Source of the DNA: Mucilaginibacter terrae
GTDB lineage: Bacteria; Bacteroidota; Bacteroidia; Sphingobacteriales; Sphingobacteriaceae
Assembly: GCF_031951985.1 (NCBI RefSeq)
Contig: NZ_JAVLVU010000001.1
Coordinates: 1,798,001 to 1,862,000, forward strand
Direction of reading: 5' to 3'
DNA: 64,000 nt
Within the stretch, counting starts at the first letter, position 1. Every line of letters begins with the position of its first letter. Positions 44,609-53,691 of the stretch are shown here, piece by piece. The notes beneath the pieces are model-generated. The model was given only the letters and a program-made list of their open reading frames with translations, was not told the origin of the DNA and made no database searches. The position numbers and the translations under genes are program-made.

Positions 44609-45553
44609 CTACTTCAATAATACCTTAGTTGCCCCATATCCAAACTTTTCCTTGCGGGCATCCAAAAACGTTTGCACTTTTTGATGCTTGCCCAGCAGCT
44701 TATGCAACTCGTTGCGCAGGGTTCCGTTACCGGCACCGTGTATAAAGGTAATTTCGGGCAGTTGGTGTACAACGGCTGCATCAAGCGCTTTTTTAAAATG
44801 TTCCAGCTGAATACGCAAAAAATCCTGGCTGCTGATGAACTGGTAATCGTCGCGAAGTTTTTCGATATGTAGGTCAACCTCTGTTTGAGGTTTATCAACA
44901 TTCTGTTTTTCGGCGGCGGGTTTAAAAAAGCTTTCCTTTAATTTTTCGACATCTATCACCATTTCCGGTTCATCAACCCGAATTACCCAGCCTTGCTGAT
45001 TTACCACCGGCACAGGCTTTTTACTACCCGCAAAATCTTTGGCTTTAAATTTTTCGCTAAAAGTGATGGGTTGCTGAGGTTCAATATCCTGCTGAGTAAA
45101 AAACAGTACTTGTATATTGAATTTAGGCCATAGCTGCAAATCGGCAAGTTGTGCCGAATACATAGGTACTGCCGATTTGGGTGCCACAATACTCAGGTAC
45201 TCGCCTTTAAACTGTTTGCCCTCTGTGGTGAGCGTTACCAGTAGCTGATATGAAGTTTCGTTAACCAAATGGAAGTGAACTACGGAAGCGGCTTTATTAT
45301 CGGGCACTACACCTAAATATATACCTTGCTTTTTAAACTCAGCAACGGGCACTACCGGTGCAGAGCCGGGAGATACTGGCGTTTGCCCTGCGGGCACATG
45401 GCCATGCACGGTAGTAACCTTACTGGCCAGTACGGGTATCTCAAAATCATCATCGCCGGTTACACCAATCATTTGCTCATCAAAAATTCGGGTAACGTAT
45501 CCCTCCATCTTCTCATCCACAAAGCGTACAAAATCACCCAACTTATATTTCAT
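44609..45553 (-). CDS. DUF2027 and Smr domain protein
   Basis: A 314-residue protein with the N-terminal DUF2027 region (Y-K-L-G-D-F-V-R-F-V-D-E, a Tudor/SH3-like start) and a C-terminal Smr domain (about 235-314) with V-D-L-H-I-E-K-L and I-H-G-A-G-N-G-T-L-R. Smr domains, also found in MutS2, have nuclease or nucleic-acid-binding roles. The middle is a beta-rich region with a Pro/Ala-rich linker. The ATG at 45553 is used; the TTG two codons upstream has no support. The precise role is unknown. Confidence 0.88.
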   Translation of the reverse strand: MKYKLGDFVRFVDEKMEGYVTRIFDEQMIGVTGDDDFEIPVLASKVTTVHGHVPAGQTPVSPGSAPVVPVAEFKKQGIYLGVVPDNKAASVVHFHLVNETSYQLLVTLTTEGKQFKGEYLSIVAPKSAVPMYSAQLADLQLWPKFNIQVLFFTQQDIEPQQPITFSEKFKAKDFAGSKKPVPVVNQQGWVIRVDEPEMVIDVEKLKESFFKPAAEKQNVDKPQTEVDLHIEKLRDDYQFISSQDFLRIQLEHFKKALDAAVVHQLPEITFIHGAGNGTLRNELHKLLGKHQKVQTFLDARKEKFGYGATKVLLK

Positions 45554-45688
45554 GTTCAAAAAATTAGCGGCGCAAAGTTAACTATTAAACCTTATCAACG
45601 TCTAACTAACATGATATTCACGTTGAGATAAAATTTATTTAACATTACCGTTAAAAGCATTATTTTTGTAAGCCCATTTTTAATTTGA

Positions 45689-46366
45689 ATGCAACACCGT
45701 AATACCACCATAACATTAAAGCAAAACTGGAAAGCCACCTGGAATTCTGCATCGCAACGTTCGCTGATGATTATCGGGTCGGTTATTGTGGCGTTGGTAT
45801 TATCGGGCATGCCTATATTTTTTCAGCATATTGAGCAGCGCCCGGGCGTACAACTGCATGATTTTATACTGTCGCGAGTACCTGCTTATGATGTATCATT
45901 ATACATCTTCCTAATTGAGTGGGGAATGGGATTATTGATATTAGCCCGGGCTATCAAAAACCCGGCTATTTATGTGCGCTACGTATGGTTATACATTGTT
46001 ATAAGCCTTACACGTTTACTTACTATAACTTTGGTTCCGCTGGCGCCGCCGGCTAACCTTGTTGAACTTGTTGACCCCATTACCGGCGTATTTTATGGTC
46101 ATGCCGTTATTACTAAAGATCTTTTTTATTCGGGGCACACCTCTACCCTGATAGCCATGTATTTTTGCCTGCCGCGCAAACCCGACCGCTACCTGGTAAT
46201 TGTAGCTACCATAGCTATGGCTTGCCTATTAATTGTACAGCACGTGCATTATACTATTGATATTTTGGCAGCCCCGGTATTTGTATTTTTACTGAACCGC
46301 ATTTTACAAAACACATTGCTTCGTAATGTGAATATCGAAGGCAGTGTACAGGTAAGCAACTGTTAA
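45689..46366 (+). CDS. PAP2-like membrane protein related to sphingomyelin synthases
   Basis: A 225-residue integral membrane protein with about six hydrophobic helices. The active-site pattern is D-L-F-Y-S-G-H-T-S-T-L (H150) and Q-H-V-H-Y-T-I-D-I-L-A-A (H187, D191), matching the PAP2_C/sphingomyelin-synthase group (PF14360): S-G-H-T, and H-Y-T-I-D with the same spacing. Sphingomyelin synthases move phosphocholine or phosphoethanolamine onto ceramide with this His-His-Asp set. In an organism likely to make sphingolipids this may be a ceramide headgroup transferase; a lipid phosphatase role is the alternative. It is not next to other lipid genes except the desaturase 7 kb away. Confidence 0.75.
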   Translation: MQHRNTTITLKQNWKATWNSASQRSLMIIGSVIVALVLSGMPIFFQHIEQRPGVQLHDFILSRVPAYDVSLYIFLIEWGMGLLILARAIKNPAIYVRYVWLYIVISLTRLLTITLVPLAPPANLVELVDPITGVFYGHAVITKDLFYSGHTSTLIAMYFCLPRKPDRYLVIVATIAMACLLIVQHVHYTIDILAAPVFVFLLNRILQNTLLRNVNIEGSVQVSNC

Positions 46367-46486
46367 GGCAACGCGAATATCCACTTTCTTATTTAAGTAA
46401 TACTGAATTAGCTTAGCATGCCTAAGTAGATTAATTTATCAATTTACAATCCCCGCAAATTCGCCCTATTTCTGGTTTTGCAGAAA

Positions 46487-46846
46487 TTACTGTGCGTTAC
46501 TTCTTTTCAATGTGGCCAAAAAATCAGCGCCCTGGTAATTTATTTTCAGGTTAATGGAATCGGCAAAAGTGCGGCCGGTACAAGCGGCTGTGCTACCATT
46601 AAGATCTAACTTAAAAGAGATCATGTCCTTATCTATTTTACCATCCGTAATGTTGCTTACGCCCAACGGGGTTTCGGTGGTGCCGGTCAGTTTGTCGCTT
46701 TCGGTTTTAAAATTAAAAGCCAGGGGCACCAGGTTGCCGTTGTATTCTATCACGCTGGTCCATTTACCGTTAATATCGGCCATAATAAACCAAAATAACA
46801 CACCGCAAACAGCCAGTGCAAAAGAGTTGATCATTTTAGTATTCAT
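46487..46846 (-). CDS. Small exported protein, beta-rich
   Basis: A 119-residue protein with an N-terminal hydrophobic signal sequence (about 7-23) followed by D-I-N-G-K-W-T-S-V-I-E-Y-N-G, F-N-F-K-T-E-S-D-K-L-T-G-T-T and a C-terminal G-A-D-F-L-A-T-L-K-R. The pattern W-x3-(8-10)-F-x-F-K-x5-L-T-G-T resembles short secreted proteins widespread in Bacteroidota, with a lipocalin-like beta fold. No function is known. It stands alone. Confidence 0.7.
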   Translation of the reverse strand: MNTKMINSFALAVCGVLFWFIMADINGKWTSVIEYNGNLVPLAFNFKTESDKLTGTTETPLGVSNITDGKIDKDMISFKLDLNGSTAACTGRTFADSINLKINYQGADFLATLKRSNAQ

Positions 46847-47046
46847 ATAAAGAAGTTGATGTTAGCATTTAAAGATATGATTATTATCTGCACTTGCACC
46901 AATAACAGACTGATTACATAGCATCGTAATTACTTTATATGTAATAAACACCACACAAAAAGTGATAAAGAGGAACACAGCATAATCCTGTGATTTTCAG
47001 AAGAAATAAATTTGAACACATACTGGCTGATTACTACATTTGGCAA

Positions 47047-47583
47047 ATGCCTCGAAAGTACTGTTTGTTAGCCCTTTTGCCGTTTGCGCTTTTACTCGCA
47101 TACTGCCAAAACAAGCCCAGTCAAAAGGCAACCCAGCACTATGAACCCGCCCCGCCCGATACCACCATTGTTTATAACGAACTCAGCAGTAAGATACTGG
47201 GCCGTATACTATCTGCCGATACCAACCGCATAAAAAAGCGCTTCACTGTACCTGTAAAAATTACGGTAAATGAAAAGCAGGCCGACGGCGGCGACCCCTA
47301 TTATTTTTACGTATTTACCACGCCAGGTAATAAAATAACACTGTTTTACAAACCTTCCGAAGGGTTTTATATAGAAAGCGGGCTCATTACCCGTGAAGGC
47401 ATCACCCTTAATAAGGATGTGGCAATTGGAATAGAAAAGGCCGCTTTTTTGCAGATACTTGAACTAAAGGAATCAAAGTTCAACCTATTCCACATTGTAA
47501 ACGATGATGCCACCGTACAAAGCAGTTTCTACTTTAAAAACGGTAAACTGAGTTCGGTGCAACTCACTCAAACAGTAGAATAA
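47047..47583 (+). CDS. Hypothetical lipoprotein
   Basis: A 178-residue protein from the ATG at 47047. Its N-terminus is M-P-R-K-Y-C then a Leu-rich helix with lipobox A-Y-C, so it is probably a lipoprotein. The body is hydrophilic with Y-Y-F-Y-V-F-T-T-P-G-N-K-I and F-Y-F-K-N-G-K-L-S-S-V-Q-L. The upstream ATG at 46990 would prepend 19 charged residues before the signal and is less likely. No family is recognised. Its stop is directly followed by the stop of the convergent epimerase gene. Confidence 0.65.
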   Translation: MPRKYCLLALLPFALLLAYCQNKPSQKATQHYEPAPPDTTIVYNELSSKILGRILSADTNRIKKRFTVPVKITVNEKQADGGDPYYFYVFTTPGNKITLFYKPSEGFYIESGLITREGITLNKDVAIGIEKAAFLQILELKESKFNLFHIVNDDATVQSSFYFKNGKLSSVQLTQTVE

Positions 47584-48636
47584 TTATACCAAATAAAATT
47601 CCCTGAACCAGTTTACAAAGCGGTTTATACCGTCCTGTATATCAGTTTTAGGGTGATAGTTAAACTCCTGCTCCAGGTCGCTCATATCGGCATCAGTGCT
47701 CAGCACATCGCCCGCCTGCATGGGCAGGAAGTTGATCACCGCCTTTTTGCCAATGGCGTTCTCCAAAGCTTCAATAAACTTCATGAGTTTAACAGGTTGC
47801 GAGTTACCAATGTTGTATAAACGGTACGGCGCACTCGAAGTAGCCGGGTCGGGGTTTTGGCTATCCCAAGCAGGGTTAGCTTGTGCAGGTTTATCCAATA
47901 CGCGGATGACGCCTTCTACAATATCATCTACATAGGTAAAGTCACGCTGCATTTGGCCGTTGTTGTATACGTCTATAGGGTTGCCTTTAATAATGGCATC
48001 GGCAAACTTAAAATAGGCCATATCGGGCCTGCCCCACGGACCGTATACAGTAAAAAAGCGTAAGCCGGTAGTGGGTATGTGATATAAGTGACTGTAACTG
48101 TGCGCCATCATTTCGTTGCTTTTTTTGCTGGCAGCATACAAACTAACCGGGTGTGCAGCACCATCATGTACCGAAAACGGGGTATTGCTGTTTAACCCGT
48201 AAACGCTCGAACTGCTGGCATACACCAAGTGCTTTACCTTAATGGTACGGCAGCCTTCCAGTATATTTAAAAAGCCCGAAAGATTGCTCAGGGCGTAATC
48301 ATGCGGGTTGGTAATGGAGTAACGTACGCCTGCCTGTGCCGCCAAATGGCAAACCACATCAAAATGATTGGTGGCAAACAGGTTTTCCATTTGCGCCCGG
48401 TCAGATATATCTAATTTAATGAAGCAATAGTTGGGGTAAATGGTACTGCATACCGGTTGGTTATCCTGCAAAGTGTCAGTATCAATACCCGAAGCCTTGA
48501 GGCGGCCGTGCTTAAGTTCGGTATCGTAATAGGTGTTAATATTATCAACCCCAATAATATCAAAACCCAATTTTGCCAGTTTTTGGGCTACATAAAAACC
48601 AATAAAACCAGCTGTACCGGTAACTAAAATTTTCAT
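47584..48636 (-). CDS. NAD-dependent nucleotide-sugar epimerase (UDP-glucuronate 4-epimerase-like)
   Basis: A 350-residue extended SDR enzyme. The nucleotide-binding loop is G-T-A-G-F-I-G-F at about 7-14; the catalytic Tyr and Lys lie in Y-A-A-S-K-K-S-N-E-M, and the Ser of S-S-S-S-V-Y-G completes the set. The insertion after the first Rossmann strand (V-D-N-I-N-T-Y-Y-D) and G-V-R-Y-S-I-T-N-P match UDP-glucuronate 4-epimerase. It would supply UDP-galacturonate for surface polysaccharide. No glycan cluster is next to it. Confidence 0.87.
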   Translation of the reverse strand: MKILVTGTAGFIGFYVAQKLAKLGFDIIGVDNINTYYDTELKHGRLKASGIDTDTLQDNQPVCSTIYPNYCFIKLDISDRAQMENLFATNHFDVVCHLAAQAGVRYSITNPHDYALSNLSGFLNILEGCRTIKVKHLVYASSSSVYGLNSNTPFSVHDGAAHPVSLYAASKKSNEMMAHSYSHLYHIPTTGLRFFTVYGPWGRPDMAYFKFADAIIKGNPIDVYNNGQMQRDFTYVDDIVEGVIRVLDKPAQANPAWDSQNPDPATSSAPYRLYNIGNSQPVKLMKFIEALENAIGKKAVINFLPMQAGDVLSTDADMSDLEQEFNYHPKTDIQDGINRFVNWFREFYLV

Positions 48637-48937
48637 AAACGTTAAACAATTGTTACCCCATCAATAACAAGGCTGCAAAAGTAATTAATTTACCCAATTA
48701 GCAGCCGCAGGCAGTAACATAGATTTGTAAACGTTAGATTAATGAAAAGTATATAATGCCGTTTAGATTTTTTATACAAAGCCCTCTCCTTTGGAGAGGG
48801 TTGGGTGATGTTAGGGCTATGCCAAACTCTCCTCTTACTCCAACTATTTTCAATAAATAATCAATATAATTAGTAAAAATTATACACACTCCTGCTGTTG
48901 GTAAGTACCTTAGCCTGTGTAACAAACCCATTACCGT
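48637..48937. repeat. Epimerase-cydA gap with CCCTCTCC palindrome
   Basis: No gene seen. GCCCTCTCCTTTGGAGAGGG at 48780-48799 is a perfect short palindrome followed by TTGGGTGATGTTAGGGC and AAACTCTCCTCTTACTCC. A related run, CCCCCCTTCAGGGGGCTGGG, lies at 51597-51616. The rest is A/T-rich; no consensus promoter box was found before cydA. Confidence 0.55.
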
Positions 48938-50275
48938 ATGGATAATTTTTTGGCTGCCCGTTCGCAAATGGCCCTCTCGCTGGGGTTTCATATTATATAT
49001 GCCTGTATTGGCATGGTAATGCCGTTTTTTATGGCGGTGGCGCACTATCGCTGGTTAAAAACTAAAGATGTTGCCCATAAAAATATTGCCAAGGCCTGGA
49101 GCAAAGGGGTGGCCATTTTCTTTGCCATAGGTGCAGTGTCGGGCACTATGCTATCATTTGAATTGGGACTGCTTTGGCCTAATTTTATGAAGCACGCGGG
49201 GCCGATTTTCGGGATGCCGTTTTCATTAGAGGGTACCGCCTTTTTTATCGAGGCTATTGCCCTTGGGTTCTTTTTATATGGGTGGGAACGCCTTAACCCC
49301 TACTTCCACTGGTTTACCGGTGTGGTGGTTGGTGTTAGCGGACTGGCATCGGGCATCCTTGTGGTGTCTGCCAACTCATGGATGAACAGCCCGGCAGGGT
49401 TTGATTATGTTAACGGCCAATACCTTAACATCGACCCGATGAAGGCCATGTTTAACGAGGCCTGGTTCTCTGAAGCCCTGCATATGACCATTGCTGCCTT
49501 TGCCTCTACGGGCTTTGCCGTGGCGGGGGTACATGCGCTCATGATCGTGCGTAAGCAAAACGTACACTTTCATCAGCAGGCCTTTAAAATTGCTGCCGGG
49601 TTTGCAGCCGTTGCCGCACTGTTACAGCCTTTAGCGGGCGATATTGCCGCCAAGAGTGTAGCCAAGCGCCAGCCCGCCAAACTGGCTGCTATGGAAGCTT
49701 ATTTTCATACCCAGCCATACTCGCCATTGGTATTAGGCGGTATACCCGATGTAAAAACCAAAGAGGTTAATTACGGACTTGAAGTTCCGGGCTTGCTTAG
49801 CTTTTTAGTGTACGATGATTTTAAAACCCCGGTTAAGGCGCTGGATCAAATTCCGGTTGAAAACCAACCTCCCATTGCCATCACGCATTACTCCTTCCAG
49901 GTAATGGTGGGTTTAGGTATGTTTATGATGCTGGTGGCCGTACTGTACCTGGTTGCGATATGGTTTAAAAAGCATTGGATATACAGCAACTGGCTGCTCA
50001 AACTGTTTATTATAGCCGTACCAACAGGCTTTATTGCGGTAGAGGCCGGCTGGATGGTGACCGAAATTGGCCGCCAACCATGGATAATTCAGGGCGTGAT
50101 GCGTACTAAGGATGCGGTTACGCCAATGCCGGGAATTGCCTGGTCGTTTTACTTGTTTACGGGCATTTATTTTACGTTGAGTATTGCCGTTATATTTTTA
50201 CTATACCGCCAAATACGCATGGTGCCCGAACTGTATGATAAACCAGCCGAAGACTTAAACCTTAGCCACTCATAA
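48938..50275 (+). CDS. cydA: Cytochrome bd oxidase subunit I
   Basis: CydA of a bd-type quinol oxidase, which reduces oxygen to water with high affinity at the inner membrane. The 445-residue product has about nine helices. The conserved His of the N-terminus is H18 (S-L-G-F-H-I-I-Y); other landmarks are G-A-V-S-G-T-M-L-S-F-E-L-G-L-L-W-P, S-E-A-L-H-M-T-I-A-A-F and M-V-T-E-I-G-R-Q-P-W near the end. The Q-loop is short, as in the cyanide-insensitive class. The next gene starts 2 bp after the stop codon. Confidence 0.95.
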   Translation: MDNFLAARSQMALSLGFHIIYACIGMVMPFFMAVAHYRWLKTKDVAHKNIAKAWSKGVAIFFAIGAVSGTMLSFELGLLWPNFMKHAGPIFGMPFSLEGTAFFIEAIALGFFLYGWERLNPYFHWFTGVVVGVSGLASGILVVSANSWMNSPAGFDYVNGQYLNIDPMKAMFNEAWFSEALHMTIAAFASTGFAVAGVHALMIVRKQNVHFHQQAFKIAAGFAAVAALLQPLAGDIAAKSVAKRQPAKLAAMEAYFHTQPYSPLVLGGIPDVKTKEVNYGLEVPGLLSFLVYDDFKTPVKALDQIPVENQPPIAITHYSFQVMVGLGMFMMLVAVLYLVAIWFKKHWIYSNWLLKLFIIAVPTGFIAVEAGWMVTEIGRQPWIIQGVMRTKDAVTPMPGIAWSFYLFTGIYFTLSIAVIFLLYRQIRMVPELYDKPAEDLNLSHS

Positions 50276-50277
50276 TT

Positions 50278-51303
50278 ATGGAATACGTGATCATCGGCTT
50301 TTTGTGGCTGTCAATTTTACTATACCTCGTTTTAGGCGGTGCCGATTTTGGTGCCGGCATCATCGAGCTTTTTACGTCGAAAGCTCATCGTTACCGTACC
50401 CGCAAAACTGCGTACGAAGCCATTGGCCCCATATGGGAGGCTAACCACATGTGGCTCATCATTGCGGTGGTGATCTTATTTGTGGGGTTCCCGGTTATAT
50501 ATAGCACCATGTCTATTTATCTGCATATTCCATTAGTGGCTATGTTGCTGGGTATAACGGCCCGCGGTACAGCCTTTGTATTCAGAAATTACGATGCTGT
50601 AATTGATAATATGCAGCGGGTATACAACCGCATTTTCCTGCTGTCGAGCTTTATCACACCCTTATTTTTGGGAATGATTGCGGGCAGTGTGATTTCGGGC
50701 CGTATAGATCCATCGGAAACCGATTTCACATCGGCCTATATTTGGCCTTGGCTCAACTGGTTCTCCTTAACTATTGGCCTGTTCACGGTTGGTCTTTGCG
50801 GCTTTTTGGCATCGGTATACCTCATAGGTGAGGCCAAACCGGGAGATGACCGCAACAGCTTCATCCGCAAAGCCAAACAGTGGAATGTGGTTGCCGTAGT
50901 GTGCGGCGCTTTGGTATTCATCGCTTCGCTGACCGAAAACATTCCCCTTATGAGTTGGGTATTTGGCAATCCTTTTGGCGCTACCGCAGTAATTGCGGCC
51001 TCTTTTTCACTGGTGGTTTTATGGATATTGGTTAAACGCGGCAAAACGGTAGTACCGCGCGTTTTAGCCGGCTTTCAGGCGAGTATGATACTGCTGGCAG
51101 TGAGTTACGTTCACTTTCCCAATTTTGTGATACTTAAAAACGGTGAGCATTTGTCATTGTTTGAACATCAGGCTCCTGAGGCTACTATGACCGCATTGGC
51201 CTGGGCACTTATTATTGGTAGTTTATTTATCCTTCCATCGCTCTTTTACCTCTACTACAGCTTTCAAAAAGACAGGCATGAGGGTAGTTTTGTGGAGCAC
51301 TAA
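50278..51303 (+). CDS. cydB: Cytochrome bd oxidase subunit II
   Basis: CydB partner of the preceding gene; 341 residues with about eight transmembrane helices. It begins Y-V-I-I-G-F-L-W-L-S and has Y-L-V-L-G-G-A-D-F-G-A-G, G-P-I-W-E-A-N-H-M-W-L and F-R-N-Y-D, conserved in the family. A separate cydX-like small subunit was not seen after it. Transcriptional coupling with cydA is clear. Confidence 0.94.
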   Translation: MEYVIIGFLWLSILLYLVLGGADFGAGIIELFTSKAHRYRTRKTAYEAIGPIWEANHMWLIIAVVILFVGFPVIYSTMSIYLHIPLVAMLLGITARGTAFVFRNYDAVIDNMQRVYNRIFLLSSFITPLFLGMIAGSVISGRIDPSETDFTSAYIWPWLNWFSLTIGLFTVGLCGFLASVYLIGEAKPGDDRNSFIRKAKQWNVVAVVCGALVFIASLTENIPLMSWVFGNPFGATAVIAASFSLVVLWILVKRGKTVVPRVLAGFQASMILLAVSYVHFPNFVILKNGEHLSLFEHQAPEATMTALAWALIIGSLFILPSLFYLYYSFQKDRHEGSFVEH

Positions 51304-51361
51304 AACCGAGAGTCAAGAAACAAGAGCCAAGATTTTACTACAACTTGTGCTCATCTGTGAT

Positions 51362-51443
51362 GAGTGCTTAACATGGTTGTGCGATTTTATCGCACCGTTG
51401 CGTTGCAAACGCAAAACCACTTTAAGCACTCGTAATAAACGAG
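51362..51443 (+). ncRNA. Candidate structured RNA/repeat with nested stems
   Basis: Outer stem GAGTGCTTAA (51362-51371) with TTAAGCACTC (51422-51431); inner stem TGGTT with AACCA; two enclosed hairpins, GTGCGA...TCGCAC (51379-51395) and TTGCGTT...AACGCAA (51398-51414); and a following hairpin CTCG...CGAG (51429-51443). Together they give a cloverleaf-like fold. Function and strand are unknown; it may be another mobile repeat rather than an expressed RNA. Confidence 0.4.
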
Positions 51444-51556
51444 CGCAATTAGAGATTGCTTCGCCCCCCGTAACATCCCGACTCCCATATCGCAAACGCG
51501 TGGTAGAAAAGAGATTGTGAAAATCCTATAATTCTGAAAATTCTGATTCCAACAAA

Positions 51557-51586
51557 AAATGTCACCCTACTGGTAAGGTGACATTT
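51557..51586 (-). terminator. Intrinsic terminator of mqo
   Basis: AAATGTCACC (51557-51566) with GGTGACATTT (51577-51586). On the minus strand the stem is followed by TTTTTTGTTGG. It is 34 bp beyond the mqo stop codon. Confidence 0.8.
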
Positions 51587-51619
51587 ATATATCTTCCCCC
51601 CCTTCAGGGGGCTGGGGGG

Positions 51620-53116
51620 TTACAATTCCAACACCTTCGTTGTACGCTCCCTTGTCTCGTTAGCCAACTGTACATTTTTAGCCATTGATTGCCCGTATGA
51701 TGGAATCATGCCTTTTAACTTGGCTTGCCATTCGGCCGATTGAGCCTTGCCTTTAAAGCAACGCTCTATGAGTTGCACCATGATCGAAACCGATGTTGAT
51801 GCACCCGGCGAAGCGCCCAGTAAGGCGGCAATGCTGCCATCTGCTGCGGCCACCACTTCGGTACCAAATTCGAGTACGCCGCCGCGTTTGGGGTCTTTTT
51901 TAATCACCTGTACACGCTGACCGGCAATATCCAACTGCCAGTCTTCGGCTTTAGCGTTAGGGAAGTAATCCTTTAACGCTGCCAGGCGATCATCGGCCGA
52001 TTGGGTTACCTGGCTAATGAGGTACTTGGTTAACGGAATATTATCGATACCGGCTTTCATCATCGGGAATATGTTGCCTGCATTGATAGACGTAAACAGA
52101 TCGGTTAACGAACCATTTTTTAAGAAACGGGTAGAGAAACCGGCGTAAGGTCCAAAAAGCAAAGCTTTTTTACCATTGATCATGCGGGTATCTAAATGCG
52201 GTACCGACATTGGCGGCGAACCCACCGATGCCTTACCATATACCTTGGCCTGATGACGCTCAATAACAGCCGGGTTATTACAAACCAGCCACTGCCCGCT
52301 CACCGGGAAACCGCCAAATCCTTTGCTCTCGGGTATGCCCGATTTTTGCAGCAGGTGCAGCGCACCGCCTCCGGCGCCTACGAATACAAATTTGGCTTTC
52401 AGTTTAACTTTATTACCGCTGGCCGTGTCCTTAACGCGTATTTTCCATGCACCGTCTTTATCGCGTTTAATGTCGCGTACCTCGTGTTTCAGGTGTACGT
52501 TTACACCCGGTTGTGTTTTAAGGTAATTGAACAGGCTGTTGGTTAAGGCACCAAAGTTTACATCGGTACCCAGATCCATACGGTTGGCTGATACCTTTTC
52601 GTTCGGGTCGCGGCCTTCCATTACCAGCGGCATCCAGCTTTGCAGTTGGGTGCTATCTTCTGAGTAAGCCATTTCGGCAAAAAAGTGGTGCTTAACCAAC
52701 GCTTCGTAGCGCTTGCGCAAATAGTTTACATTGTCATCGCCCCAAACAAAACTCATGTGCGGCACGGCCGAAATGAACGATTTAGGCGAATCGATGATAT
52801 TCTTTTCAATTAAAAACGACCAAAATTCTTTGGAAACCTCAAACTGTTCGGCAATCTTAATCGCCTTCGATATATCCACCGAACCATCCTGCAGTTGCGG
52901 TGTATAGTTCAACTCGCAAAAAGCCGAGTGACCGGTACCAGCATTATTCATCGCATCCGAACTTTCGGCAGCCATCACATCAAGGCGTTCAAATATTTCG
53001 ATAGTCAGGTCTGGCTGGAGTTCTTTTAGCATGAGGCCAAGAGTGGCGCTCATAATTCCTGCTCCAATCAGCACAACATCAGTTACAGGGTTCTGTGTAT
53101 ATTCGGTGTTAGTCAT
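51620..53116 (-). CDS. mqo: Malate:quinone oxidoreductase
   Basis: A 498-residue FAD-dependent membrane-associated enzyme that oxidises malate to oxaloacetate and reduces quinone. The N-terminal Rossmann fold has D-V-V-L-I-G-A-G-I-M-S-A-T-L-G; other family blocks are N-N-A-G-T-G-H-S-A-F-C-E-L-N-Y-T, G-G-F-P-V-S-G-Q-W-L and L-L-G-A-S-P-G-A-S-T-S-V-S. It acts as the malate step of the TCA cycle and feeds electrons to the quinone pool used by the nearby cytochrome bd oxidase. The size is normal for the type found in Bacteroidota. Confidence 0.95.
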   Translation of the reverse strand: MTNTEYTQNPVTDVVLIGAGIMSATLGLMLKELQPDLTIEIFERLDVMAAESSDAMNNAGTGHSAFCELNYTPQLQDGSVDISKAIKIAEQFEVSKEFWSFLIEKNIIDSPKSFISAVPHMSFVWGDDNVNYLRKRYEALVKHHFFAEMAYSEDSTQLQSWMPLVMEGRDPNEKVSANRMDLGTDVNFGALTNSLFNYLKTQPGVNVHLKHEVRDIKRDKDGAWKIRVKDTASGNKVKLKAKFVFVGAGGGALHLLQKSGIPESKGFGGFPVSGQWLVCNNPAVIERHQAKVYGKASVGSPPMSVPHLDTRMINGKKALLFGPYAGFSTRFLKNGSLTDLFTSINAGNIFPMMKAGIDNIPLTKYLISQVTQSADDRLAALKDYFPNAKAEDWQLDIAGQRVQVIKKDPKRGGVLEFGTEVVAAADGSIAALLGASPGASTSVSIMVQLIERCFKGKAQSAEWQAKLKGMIPSYGQSMAKNVQLANETRERTTKVLEL

Positions 53117-53691
53117 TTTCCAATTTTGGCACGGTACAAATGCGCTGGCAATTTACGATGTACCTGATAAAAACGGCGTGATATTACGATTTTTAATCAT
53201 AAATTTTACAATTAATATAAGATTCACAGATATGACAGGACGGGCAAAAAACTCGTTTCCACTCTGCGCTATCCATCGATTGCCGCGATAATAATATTAA
53301 ACAACAGCTAATTGTTTGGCTCAATGTTTAATAACCATTGGGCGTGCCCCGCCTCGGGCGGATAGGACTATCCCGTTACAAGTCCTCGTTGCGTTACGCT
53401 GCACTCCAGGCTTTACACTACTATCCCTCAGGCAAACTGCAATTTGTTGTAAATTAGAATTAATTGAGCTTATATAATTAATGCCGATTTGAAATTTCCC
53501 GGAGTGATAAATTTCTATCTAATAAATTCCTAATCTCATGCAATTAAGTTTAAAATCAATCGTTAATACAATTCAAGCCACATCTTTTTACTGGTTAATT
53601 GACTTTGTGCGATAATATTTTCGGCAGACGTATTAATTATTTACCTTTATATTTGATTAACAAACACAAAATAAGTTACCACGAATAAAGT
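53117..53691. other. mqo-desaturase gap (575 bp), no gene seen
   Basis: The left third is A/T-rich upstream DNA of mqo. A minus-strand copy of the ~90-bp dispersed element lies at 53341-53441. The right part is A/T-rich with TATATTTG at 53648-53655, a likely promoter element 37 bp before the desaturase ATG. No frame with coding character and no RNA gene was recognised. Confidence 0.6.
53341..53441 (-). repeat. Second copy of the ~90-bp GCAGTTTG...CAACGAGGACTTG element
   Basis: Read on the minus strand it starts GCAGTTTGCCTGAGGGATAG and contains GGAGTGCAGCGTAACGCAAC then GAGGACTTG, matching 23742-23830 at most positions. The end, CGCCCGAGGCGGGGCACGCC, is GC-rich and differs in length from the other copy. 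Confidence 0.75.

Larger units (their letters stand above)
51304..51619. other. cydB-mqo gap: structured element and repeats, no gene
   Basis: It starts with AGAGTCAAGAAACAAGAGCC (word repeat), then the multi-stem element at 51362-51443, a fragment GAGATTGCTTCGCCCC related to the palindromes at 23868 and 40400, CTGAAAATTCTGATTCC words, a terminator for mqo and a C/G-rich palindrome CCCCCCTTCAGGGGG. No open frame with coding character was found. Confidence 0.6.

Noticed and set aside
48776..48845. Possible CRISPR-like or phage attachment repeat near CCCTCTCCTTTGGAGAGGG
   Set aside because: A single short palindrome without regularly spaced copies, no cas genes and no integrase; treated as a dispersed palindrome only.
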